This document shows, one piece after another, positions 9,429 through 16,914 of a stretch of DNA of 64,000 bases. Made by a program: the position numbers and the translations under genes. Positions within the stretch are counted from its first letter, which is position 1, and every line of letters begins with the position of its first letter. The notes beneath the pieces were generated by a model. That model was given only the letters and a program-made list of their open reading frames with translations. It ran no database searches and was not told the origin of the DNA. The stretch is from Phycisphaerae bacterium (GTDB taxonomy: Bacteria; Planctomycetota; Phycisphaerae; Sedimentisphaerales; Anaerohalosphaeraceae). The DNA lies in NCBI GenBank assembly GCA_029858345.1, contig JAOUFG010000001.1:1-64000 (forward strand). The letters run 5' to 3'.

Positions 9429-9938
9429 TTAATAAAAGTATGTCAGCGAGATATCCGCCTGCCAGTTATTTTTGGCGTCTTTGATCTTGCTGAAACTCAA
9501 GGTGTCACACTTCAAATCCGGCCATCGCAGCAGCAATGCGGAAAGAAACTGCGCCAACTTCTCAATATCAATGGCCTTGATCGAAATTGATGCCGACCGC
9601 GTTTTACGTCCAGCCCGGTTGGCTTCGCTTCTGACGGTCAGGTTGTAATTTGAAGGCGGAATTGAAAGGGCCCCGGCAAACTCATTAATGGTTTTGGTAA
9701 AATCGAAATCTTCGGATTCGGCATTTTCATCCACTTTATACGCCAGCCGCTCCGGCTGCAAGGTTACCAGTTGATCCATCAGGGCTTTGGCTTTTGTATA
9801 TTCGGTTTCGCTATCACCCCAAGCCTTGACTGATTTGGGATAAAACACCACCCCGGCCGTAACCGCCCATATCGCGGCCAGCACCGGAACGAGAATATAG
9901 TACACATTCGGGTCTTTAAGATCGATTTTCTCTTTCAT
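9429..9938 (-). CDS. PilO/GspM-like inner membrane secretion protein
   Basis: This is a bitopic inner-membrane protein of 169 residues with a short cytoplasmic N-terminus, one membrane helix at about 14-33 (YYILVPVLAAIWAVTAGVVF) and a periplasmic ferredoxin-like domain. This is the layout of PilO in type IV pili and GspM in type II secretion. Sequence similarity to either is weak, and the assignment rests on topology and position. It is the last gene of the secretion operon, with its start overlapping the end of the PilMN-like gene by 4 bp. Proteins of this class form the inner-membrane platform with the L/PilN component. Confidence 0.7.
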   Translation of the reverse strand: MKEKIDLKDPNVYYILVPVLAAIWAVTAGVVFYPKSVKAWGDSETEYTKAKALMDQLVTLQPERLAYKVDENAESEDFDFTKTINEFAGALSIPPSNYNLTVRSEANRAGRKTRSASISIKAIDIEKLAQFLSALLLRWPDLKCDTLSFSKIKDAKNNWQADISLTYFY

Positions 9939-11383
9939 CTTCGTGTCCCTCCGGTTTTTTTCGGTTCCACATTGAATTGAAAGGCATCACGATTGTCCGC
10001 TGAAGACCTCATGGTTTCTCCGTTCATTGTGATTCTCGGATGCTTTTTGACCTGATTGAAAAGCGTCTCTGTCGCTGAGCGGGAGTTGGTATCGCCAACC
10101 ACCTTCATCGAACGTTCGGTCACCGTAACCTGCCTGATGTTGACATCGACGTTTTTTGGCGTCTTGTTCACCGCGTCAAGGAAGAATGTCAGCTTGGCGG
10201 GGACGGATTTGTCGTCGCCGGGTCCCATGCCGGCTTCCATTTGTTTGGCGCGTGCTAATTCCCGACTCAGACTTGAAACAACCGACATCCCGCGAGGGGG
10301 GGATTTTCCGTACGTCACCACTTTATGCTCCGAAAGCAATTTCGCCTGTAATTTGGCGGTTTCACGGTTCATCCGAAACGTCTTTAGCTGGAAGAAGACC
10401 GCCACGGTCAGCAGCAGAATGGCCACGGATATTCCAATGAGCCGTAAACTGCCTTCGAGGATTTTGCGACGACCCTGATAGGGCATAAAATCCCGGCGAA
10501 AGTCCGTTTTGTGGCCGCGGGTTTTGGCGGCCAGTGCCGCGCCATAGGCAATCATCAACTCGTGGCAGGCAATGCCCTCTTCGATGGCTGCGGTATGGGC
10601 AATCTCTTTGTCGGGCTGTTCAATCACCACTTCCAGACCGCTGCGCTGGGCCAGCAGTTCCTTGTCAATCGCATCAACACATCCCATCATTACAACCGAT
10701 TTTATGGGCTTTTCGGGGTCAGTGGAACCGGCCGCAAGCATAAGCTCACGCGAAAGGATGTTCGTTACATTTTGCCCCGCGCCAATCAGAAACGTCCGAA
10801 CCGTCGGGGCAAAATCGGTCTGCGGCCGAATCATATAACAGTTGGACGAAGACAAAACGACAAACACCATATCGGTGCGTCCGGCCAACCGCGGGTCATG
10901 GGATAATGCCCTTGCCAGACAAACGCCGTCCGGCTCGATCAGGCTGGGGTCCAGGGTTCCCTCCTGCACATCCAGGAGGATATCCGTGAGCGACTGACGA
11001 TCGGCGGTGTAAACCGTTACTTCCGAGCCGATTTGATTCTTTCCGGTAATATCGAACGCCACCGCCAGATTCATGGCGTCGGTCGCGGCGGCCTCTTCGG
11101 CGTCAAATTTGATGGTGCTTTCCACCTGATTATAATCATTAAACTCCGAGCGCAGCTTATACTGCGTATAGTATCCGCAATCAATCGCAATGAACACCTC
11201 ATCAAAGTCAAAACCGGCCCGGGCAGCGGCGCGTGCGGCCTGCACGGCAATGGTTGACGGTTCATCTTCAGCGGGTGTGATATTCATTGTATGCAGCACA
11301 GCGGGCTCGGAACCGGCAGAGACCCAGACCGCCACCGCTTTGTTTCTTGAAAGAAACAGTCCTACGCTTCCATTTTCATTCAC
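9935..11383 (-). CDS. PilM-PilN fusion (GspL-like) platform protein
   Basis: This protein of 482 residues joins an actin-like cytoplasmic domain (about 1-300, with AIDCGYYTQYKLRSEF and a C-terminal GAALAAKT segment) to one membrane helix at about 314-335 and a periplasmic domain of about 130 residues ending in a PilN-like fold (TFFLDAVNKTPKNVDVNIRQ). This matches GspL or a PilM-PilN fusion. It would recruit the GspE ATPase to the membrane and bind the downstream PilO/GspM-like protein. The gene overlaps that neighbour by 4 bp. Classical Walker motifs are absent, as expected for the actin-like family. Whether it still binds ATP is unclear. Confidence 0.75.
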   Translation of the reverse strand: MNENGSVGLFLSRNKAVAVWVSAGSEPAVLHTMNITPAEDEPSTIAVQAARAAARAGFDFDEVFIAIDCGYYTQYKLRSEFNDYNQVESTIKFDAEEAAATDAMNLAVAFDITGKNQIGSEVTVYTADRQSLTDILLDVQEGTLDPSLIEPDGVCLARALSHDPRLAGRTDMVFVVLSSSNCYMIRPQTDFAPTVRTFLIGAGQNVTNILSRELMLAAGSTDPEKPIKSVVMMGCVDAIDKELLAQRSGLEVVIEQPDKEIAHTAAIEEGIACHELMIAYGAALAAKTRGHKTDFRRDFMPYQGRRKILEGSLRLIGISVAILLLTVAVFFQLKTFRMNRETAKLQAKLLSEHKVVTYGKSPPRGMSVVSSLSRELARAKQMEAGMGPGDDKSVPAKLTFFLDAVNKTPKNVDVNIRQVTVTERSMKVVGDTNSRSATETLFNQVKKHPRITMNGETMRSSADNRDAFQFNVEPKKTGGTRR

Positions 11384-11415
11384 AGTATCAACTCCTGTTC
11401 GTAACCTCTTTGGAA

Positions 11416-12816
11416 TTATTGTTCATACAAGATAACAAGCTGCTGGACATTATTGCCCTCTTTGACAACCGTTGCCACCGCTGAACTGCTGGCATTGCCG
11501 CTTTGGCTGGTTACGTGTATCTGAAAGAAGGTGCTGGTCGTTGTCAAATAATTTTTGAGATTATTCATCGTCTCCGTATCCAGCCCGCCCAATTTCGCCA
11601 ATTCGTCAATAGACGCCAGCGGCTTTTCTTTTCTTTTTTCGATCACTTCCTGCGTAAACTCCGGAAGGTCAAAGGCATCGATTGCCAGTGAAAACGCCGC
11701 TTCAAGCACGTTCCGCGGCGCGGTATTGATATTGACCCGCTGTGCCCCCCACAGGGACAGATACTTCAGGGGGCTTTCCATTCTTTCGCCGGTATCCGGC
11801 AAAGGCCGGGCCAGAATTTCACGATTGAGCAGCGAACTGTGAAACAGTTTCGCAAAATCCGTCGTATGGGCGATCGCCGGACGCTGTTGAGTGGTGACCT
11901 GCTGGACCGTTCGGGAGGTCGTCGCCGTTCTCCTTCGCTGAGATGCTTGTCGGGCCCGTAAGGCTCTCGCCTGGGTGCTGGCGGTGCGTTTCGTTGCCGT
12001 CCTGAGCAGAATCGGACTGGGGTTGAGCTTAAACGTTTTCTTTTCGGCGATCTTATCCATGGCGTCCCGGACTTGTGTCTCCATCTCGCGAAGTTGATCC
12101 GAGTTCCATGACATCCATTCACAAAATGTTTTTAACGCATTTTCGGCTCGCTTGTTGGCGTCTTCGGAACTTGTCACGAGCCAACTCAAGGGCATTTTAG
12201 CATTTTCATCTTCGATCGTAATCGTCACCTTGCAGGGGCCCATCTCCAGATGGATCGGCTCGGCCGCATACGGCCACGGCGCCCCATAGGGTCCGGGAAC
12301 AACCACATCGTTGGGGTCCAGTTCGACCAGATAGAGTTGCTCGCCTGTATTGTATGCATCCATTCCCATCTCATCCGCATCTGAACCGCCGCCAAACAAG
12401 AACGTCAGCCGGGATGCCATCTCCGCATCGCTGAGGGACACCGGTGTTGTCAGCGAAGCCCCCTCCTTCAAAACGCCTTCGATCTGTTCATCCGTAGCGG
12501 TTTCGGCCCAGGCCGCGATAAACTCCGCATATTCGATCTCGTTCATCCAAAACAAATCGGAAAAGTCCGGCTGTTCCAGCCGGCTTTCGAGAAGGGTGAA
12601 ATTTCGGGTGGGCAATACAGACAGTATATACTTCATCGCGGAATCCACGCCGTATCGAGAACGCTGATATTCGATCCGATACTGCTGGCGGCGTTGGGCA
12701 AGGGACAGATGCGCCGACAGCCCCGCGGCCAGCGTCGTCAGTACCACTAAGACGATCATGGTCACCAGCAGAATAAAGCCCGCCGGGCTCATTGAGGTTG
12801 TTTTCTTAATTTTCAT
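11416..12816 (-). CDS. gspK: Type II secretion minor pseudopilin GspK
   Basis: GspK caps the tip of the pseudopilus together with GspI and GspJ. From ATG 12816 the protein has 466 residues, near the upper end of the family. The leader is followed by SPAGFILLVTMIVLVVLTTLAA, a prepilin-type helix that lacks Glu at +5, which is the hallmark of K-type pseudopilins. The large alpha domain contains a repeated helix-hairpin-helix-like end with INTAPRNVLEAAF and LASIDELAKLGGL, as in known GspK proteins. A Ser/Thr/Arg-rich stretch near residues 270-305 is atypical. The frame stays open to 13203, but upstream of 12816 it overlaps gspJ and has unnatural composition, so that part is excluded. ATG 12792 is a possible later start. 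Confidence 0.85.
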   Translation of the reverse strand: MKIKKTTSMSPAGFILLVTMIVLVVLTTLAAGLSAHLSLAQRRQQYRIEYQRSRYGVDSAMKYILSVLPTRNFTLLESRLEQPDFSDLFWMNEIEYAEFIAAWAETATDEQIEGVLKEGASLTTPVSLSDAEMASRLTFLFGGGSDADEMGMDAYNTGEQLYLVELDPNDVVVPGPYGAPWPYAAEPIHLEMGPCKVTITIEDENAKMPLSWLVTSSEDANKRAENALKTFCEWMSWNSDQLREMETQVRDAMDKIAEKKTFKLNPSPILLRTATKRTASTQARALRARQASQRRRTATTSRTVQQVTTQQRPAIAHTTDFAKLFHSSLLNREILARPLPDTGERMESPLKYLSLWGAQRVNINTAPRNVLEAAFSLAIDAFDLPEFTQEVIEKRKEKPLASIDELAKLGGLDTETMNNLKNYLTTTSTFFQIHVTSQSGNASSSAVATVVKEGNNVQQLVILYEQ

Positions 12817-13621
12817 TGTCAATCGGCATCTCAGTATTTTCATCGAACAGTTTCGGCAATCCATTGGGGTCCTGCGACAACGCATTGGGGTCTTCTTCCG
12901 GAAGATCGAATTTCTTTTTGACAAACTGATATGGAATCCGCCGGGTCCGGTCGATCGCAATCGTCCGGTAGAAGACCTGCTCGTCGGGAACCCCGATGCT
13001 GCCGTCCGCCAATTCCTGATGCGGGGCAAACGAAAGCCCCACCCGAACCGCCTTGGGCAATGTCTCGGAAGTCCAGGCACCGAGGACGGTTTCGCCCTGC
13101 TGGGCCTTGACTTCAAAGAGCGTAACGCCGTCTGCCACGGGAATATACTGTTCCTTATTGGAAGCGGAATCGGAGGTCTGTCCGAGAAGTTTGTCTTCGG
13201 CATTCAGGCCTGTGTGCATCCGATACAGTTTTAGTGTATCAGTATCCATATCATAATCCGTAACCCATTCAACCCGCTCAAATGTATCTTTCTTGTCGGA
13301 TTTTGTCTTTTCGTCGGTTCCGTAATAACTGTTTTCCAGGATTAATCGGGCCGAGTGATACCCGTTATTGAGTTTGTTTTGAAAATTGATCGTCGCGTCG
13401 AATCCCGGCGCGGCGAGGCGGTCGATATCTTCGGCGATTTTCTGCAGAATCTCTGTCTGGAGACGGTTTTGCTGAAGCCGGTCTATGATGGTAACGGCGC
13501 TGGCACGCACCCGATTATAAATGCCCAAAACCGCGACCAGCACCATCGCCGACAGCATCACGACCACAATCGTCTCGATGAGCGTAAACGCACTTTCAGA
13601 TTTTCTTTTACAGTCGTTCAT
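12806..13621 (-). CDS. gspJ: Type II secretion minor pseudopilin GspJ
   Basis: This minor pseudopilin of 271 residues has a prepilin leader ending before Phe12 in AFTLIETIVVVMLSAMVLVAV, with Glu at mature +5. The C-terminal beta domain includes GQTSDSASN and a segment that reads VRVGLSFAPHQEL, compatible with the GspJ fold. It overlaps gspK by 11 bp and lies 1 bp from the I-type gene, in the conserved G-H-I-J-K order. It should assemble with GspI and GspK at the pseudopilus tip. The C-terminal tail is acidic with an EEDPNALSQDPNG repeat, like the Pro-Asn-Glu linkers elsewhere in this genome. Confidence 0.82.
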   Translation of the reverse strand: MNDCKRKSESAFTLIETIVVVMLSAMVLVAVLGIYNRVRASAVTIIDRLQQNRLQTEILQKIAEDIDRLAAPGFDATINFQNKLNNGYHSARLILENSYYGTDEKTKSDKKDTFERVEWVTDYDMDTDTLKLYRMHTGLNAEDKLLGQTSDSASNKEQYIPVADGVTLFEVKAQQGETVLGAWTSETLPKAVRVGLSFAPHQELADGSIGVPDEQVFYRTIAIDRTRRIPYQFVKKKFDLPEEDPNALSQDPNGLPKLFDENTEMPIDNEN

Positions 13622-13622
13622 T

Positions 13623-14534
13623 CTAAGGTTTTTTAACCCCCAATAGCTGCTCGATCAACGGTACCAGTTCCGGAGGTATTTGACTCCAATCAATTCCGTA
13701 ATCCGTTGGATTTTGGTTGTCCGGCTCATTGGCTGTTCCCGGCTCGCCATCATTACCCGGCCCCATATCCGTGTCGGGATCTGTGGAAATCGGATCGTCA
13801 GTGAAAGTACTTTGCGGAACATAGGTTGCCGCAAATTCATTGTAGCCGTCGAAATCCATCCCAAGGTCTTCAAGAAACTTGTTCTCTTCGGCCTTCAGTG
13901 TTTCAACAAATTCTTCGTACCCGTCAAATCCCTTTTCGGTGATATATTCAAGTTTTTTCCGTCGCTGCTGTTCGATCAATCGTTTATAAGCATCGGCATC
14001 CAATCCTCGTTCTTCCAGATACGCCGTTGTGGTTTCCTGTATGACCGAATCCTCCCCGCCATTGAGCAGGTCCATATATTCGGATTCGACCTTCTGCTGT
14101 GCCAGGATCTGCTTGACCTGTGCCGCCGTCAGGTTGGTGATCCAGTGTTCCAGCTCGATATCCTGAAATTCGCCTTTGCTGTCTTTGAATCCCGCTGAAC
14201 AGACCGCACGTATCCACATCTGGTTCGTAACCGGCTCATAAAACGGTTCAACCACGGTTTCCCATTCAATATCCGGATAGGTCTCACTGGTTCCATACTC
14301 GCTGGTATCGGACAGTTTTGACTCGGCCAGGAGGGTTTCCATGTTGCCGCGAGCGATCTCAAAGGCCTGCTCGCGAAGCTGCATATCTATAACCGCCTCC
14401 ACATAGCGGTTCATCAGCGTCATGACCGCACCGATGATGATTCCCAACAGCATCAGGGCTGTCGCCACCTCGATCAGGGTGAACGCCCGTCTGTCTGAAC
14501 CTGTCCTGAACAAATTGTTCTTAAAATCGCACAT
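13623..14534 (-). CDS. gspI: GspI-like pseudopilin with long C-terminal extension
   Basis: The N-terminus is a prepilin signal, RAFTLIEVATALMLLGIIIGAV, with Glu at +5. The first 130 residues fit GspI, including the membrane-proximal motif REQAFEIARGNMETLL. The whole protein has 303 residues, more than twice the usual 120-130. The extra C-terminal part is highly charged and probably helical (residues about 150-240), then rich in Asp, Pro and Asn, ending in a short conserved-looking helix LVPLIEQLLGV. It overlaps the upstream H-type gene by 14 bp. The extension might bind another pseudopilin or the secretin, but there is no direct evidence. Confidence 0.78.
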   Translation of the reverse strand: MCDFKNNLFRTGSDRRAFTLIEVATALMLLGIIIGAVMTLMNRYVEAVIDMQLREQAFEIARGNMETLLAESKLSDTSEYGTSETYPDIEWETVVEPFYEPVTNQMWIRAVCSAGFKDSKGEFQDIELEHWITNLTAAQVKQILAQQKVESEYMDLLNGGEDSVIQETTTAYLEERGLDADAYKRLIEQQRRKKLEYITEKGFDGYEEFVETLKAEENKFLEDLGMDFDGYNEFAATYVPQSTFTDDPISTDPDTDMGPGNDGEPGTANEPDNQNPTDYGIDWSQIPPELVPLIEQLLGVKKP

Positions 14535-15093
14535 CTTCTGTATCCTGCGGGAGCATTCCCAGTGAATCCAAATCCCACTCGCCTTTCAAAAGCTCCACCG
14601 GCCGGGCAAACCGATGGATGACAAGCGTCCAGGGCATTCCGTCATCGTCCAGAAGGATAACGATGCCGCCGTATTGCCAGCCGGCGTGCCCCGCTAAAAA
14701 ACGGGCCTCGCTCACATTTTCCCAATCCCGGGTGTCATCCAAATCGTCATAGACCACGTAGTCAATCGTCAGGTCCTTGCTGAAATAGCCAGTCTGAAGA
14801 ATGGCCTCCTCCGGGTCCATGGCCGTCAAATCCAGCGACTTGTACTCGCGCAGGACAAATCCCTGTCCCGCAAAGTCAAGAATCACAGCGTAACGGCGGC
14901 TGGTTTCGACAGAGCCGTTGTAGGCCATCTGGAAAACGTTGACCAAGTCCTCGGCCTGACGCTTAAACCGCAGGTTGCCCCACATGGAACCGAAACTGAG
15001 CATCGCAATGCCGGTCATCAGGCCGATCAGGCCCACGACCATCAGCATCTCGACCAAGACAAAGCCGGCGGAAGAATCCCGATGCTTATTCAT
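14521..15093 (-). CDS. gspH: GspH-like minor pseudopilin
   Basis: Read from ATG 15093, this protein has 190 residues. The leader ends in SSAG before FVLVEMLMVVGLIGLMTGIAM, a prepilin helix with Glu at +5 and Val replacing the usual Thr at +2. The remaining beta-rich domain fits GspH. The start lies inside the last codons of gspG with an 8-bp overlap. An open frame extends to 15201, but that part overlaps gspG out of frame and does not look like protein. It belongs to the ordered G-H-I-J-K pseudopilin set. Confidence 0.8.
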   Translation of the reverse strand: MNKHRDSSAGFVLVEMLMVVGLIGLMTGIAMLSFGSMWGNLRFKRQAEDLVNVFQMAYNGSVETSRRYAVILDFAGQGFVLREYKSLDLTAMDPEEAILQTGYFSKDLTIDYVVYDDLDDTRDWENVSEARFLAGHAGWQYGGIVILLDDDGMPWTLVIHRFARPVELLKGEWDLDSLGMLPQDTEDVRF

Positions 15094-15571
15094 ATACGGC
15101 TTCTGCGCCACCGGGGATCGTTCCACTGCCGGTACCTTCCAGATTGTCACTGTAGATATCCGCATCGTATCCTTCGCCGCCCTCTTTGCCGTCGGCGCCA
15201 TAACTGATAATCACAAAGGGCTTGCCGCTTTCGGGATTGAGCAGGTACACAAACTCGTTTTTCCAGGCATCCTGAGGGACAACGGTTTCCTGAAGGTATC
15301 CGCCGGGTGCCCAGCCATCCAGATCCATCGGTTGGACAACCAGTTCCTCCAGGCCTGCTTCTTCACTGGGGTAATAGCCGGTATCCATTTTGAACGTCAT
15401 GACGGCATTACGTAATGTGACCAGGTCGGCCTTGGTGGTTTTGACCTTGGCTTTGTCGATCTGGCTCATGAAGTTGCTTGCGGCCAGACCGGCCAGCAGC
15501 GCAATAATCAGCAGTACGGCCATCAATTCGACCAACGTAAAACCCTGTAGTTTATGATGTTGCTTTTTCAT
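15086..15571 (-). CDS. gspG: Type II secretion major pseudopilin GspG
   Basis: GspG is the main subunit of the type II pseudopilus. The leader ends at Gly10 before FTLVELMAVLLIIALLAGLAA with Glu at +5. The C-terminal domain has the family's DTGYYPSEEAGLEELV segment, the WGxP-like DGWAPGGYL, and the calcium-binding-loop region SYGADGKEGGEGYDADI. The length of 161 residues is close to typical (about 145). It is preceded by gspF with a 36-bp gap that includes its ribosome binding site, and followed by overlapping gspH. Confidence 0.95.
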   Translation of the reverse strand: MKKQHHKLQGFTLVELMAVLLIIALLAGLAASNFMSQIDKAKVKTTKADLVTLRNAVMTFKMDTGYYPSEEAGLEELVVQPMDLDGWAPGGYLQETVVPQDAWKNEFVYLLNPESGKPFVIISYGADGKEGGEGYDADIYSDNLEGTGSGTIPGGAEAVYE

Positions 15572-15607
15572 AAAATCGTTCCTTTCTTATTTATCATTCA
15601 TGTATGA

Positions 15608-16822
15608 TTAAAATTGTGTTACAGAGAACTTGAACAGCGGCAGCAGTGTCGCATAGGCGATAATGCCGATGATGCCGGCCATAAAGATAATAATGACCGG
15701 TTCGATCACCCGGCTGAACCGTTCGACACGCAGATCCGAATCCGATTCAAGATTTTCACTGATCATGTTCAGCATCTGTTCGAGCTCGCCGCTTTTTTCG
15801 CCGATGGCGACCATGTGAGCGATGGCCGGATTGATCACGCCGCTTTCACGCAGCGGGGTCGTGATATCGGCACCGGACAAAATCCGTTCCCGGGCCTGCT
15901 TGATCGCGTTGGTCATAATGACATTGCCGGTGACCTGCGAAACCACCCGCAACGAATCGGCCATCGACAGTCCGGACCCCAGCAGGGTGGCCAGCGTTGA
16001 CGTGAACCGCGCGACAATCTCCTGTTTGACCAGATTGCCGAACCCCGGACTGGCCAAAATCAATTTATCTCTAAGATAAGCGCCTTTTTCGGTCTTGACA
16101 AGCTGTTTATACAAAAATATCAGAGTCGCAATGCCGGCAATAATCACCAGGGCCCACCAGCTTCGCATGACATTCGAAAAACCCATAATCACATTTGTGA
16201 TCCACGGTAACTCCTGACCGGTCTTCTGAAGCTGCTCAGTAATCTGCGGGATCACGACAACGGTAATCACCATCACAACAATGATACAAAACAGAAACAG
16301 GATGGCCGGGTACATCATCACGGTGGTCATTTTGGCTTCGAGTTTCTGCCGTTTATCCATAAATCCCGAAATCGTCGAGAGGGTGTCCCCCAGCGTTCCG
16401 GTGACCTCGCCGACGCGGACCATGCTGGTGTAAATAACATCGAAATACTGTTCATACTCGCTGATCGCGTCGGCAAACGATTCGCCGGTGACGACCCGGT
16501 CGCGGATTTCGGTGACCGCCGCGCGAAGATGGGGATTGTTGACCTGCAGCGTCAGCACGCTCAGGGCGTCGGTGAGTTTGATGCCGGCGTTGAGCATCGT
16601 CGCCAGTTCCTTGGTAAAGCCGGCGACGTCTTTTTTGCCGCTCCGGGCAAAGACATCCTTGAGGGTCTTCTGGGTCGTTTCCATGCGGACCTGCCGGATG
16701 TCGGTCGGGTGCAGGCCCCGGCTGCGCAAATGCTTGCGGGCCGCAAATGCACTTTCCGCGGTGACGGTTCCCTTTTCCGTCTTTTTCGAAGCGTTAATCG
16801 CACTAAATTCAAATCTCGGCAT
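15608..16822 (-). CDS. gspF: Type II secretion inner membrane protein GspF
   Basis: GspF is the polytopic platform protein of type II secretion. It has 404 residues, the standard length, with two repeated T2SSF domains. The first (about 60-190) has AGFTKELATMLNAGIKLTDAL and the second (about 265-390) has RFTSTLATLLGSGLSMADSL and MIAIGEKSGELEQML-like sequence. Membrane helices lie near 170-190, 215-240 and 375-395. It lies between gspE and gspG, but a 92-bp gap before it contains a 30-bp-arm inverted repeat, the only sizeable spacer inside the secretion operon. Confidence 0.95.
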   Translation of the reverse strand: MPRFEFSAINASKKTEKGTVTAESAFAARKHLRSRGLHPTDIRQVRMETTQKTLKDVFARSGKKDVAGFTKELATMLNAGIKLTDALSVLTLQVNNPHLRAAVTEIRDRVVTGESFADAISEYEQYFDVIYTSMVRVGEVTGTLGDTLSTISGFMDKRQKLEAKMTTVMMYPAILFLFCIIVVMVITVVVIPQITEQLQKTGQELPWITNVIMGFSNVMRSWWALVIIAGIATLIFLYKQLVKTEKGAYLRDKLILASPGFGNLVKQEIVARFTSTLATLLGSGLSMADSLRVVSQVTGNVIMTNAIKQARERILSGADITTPLRESGVINPAIAHMVAIGEKSGELEQMLNMISENLESDSDLRVERFSRVIEPVIIIFMAGIIGIIAYATLLPLFKFSVTQF

Positions 16823-16830
16823 AATTTTTT

Positions 16831-16909
16831 AACCGCGGATTTCGCGGATTGACACGGATTTTTACTTTTTTATTTTTTTAATCCGCGGAAATCTGTGAAA
16901 TCCGCGGTT
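16831..16909. repeat. Inverted repeat between gspE and gspF
   Basis: Two 30-nt arms at 16831-16860 and 16880-16909 are imperfect reverse complements separated by an A/T-only-like spacer. The outer 13 bases of each arm (AACCGCGGATTTC) match perfectly, and within each arm the word CCGCGGAT or CGCGGATT recurs. The element can fold as a large hairpin in the transcript. It lies just downstream of the gspE stop, inside the operon, so it could tune the gspE to gspF ratio or stabilise mRNA. Similar CCGCGGATT motifs are typical of dispersed intergenic repeats, which is a recollection rather than something testable here. Confidence 0.75.
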
Positions 16910-16914
16910 TCATT

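Noticed and set aside
10056..11257. Many long open frames antisense to the secretion and flagellar genes
   Set aside because: They mirror strong coding genes, lack ribosome binding sites and show no family motifs.
12817..13203. N-terminal extension of the gspK frame
   Set aside because: It lies wholly inside gspJ in another frame, has Arg/Pro/Ser-rich shadow composition, and a prepilin-type start exists at 12816.
15094..15201. N-terminal extension of the gspH frame
   Set aside because: It overlaps gspG and precedes the prepilin leader. The start at 15093 fits the family.
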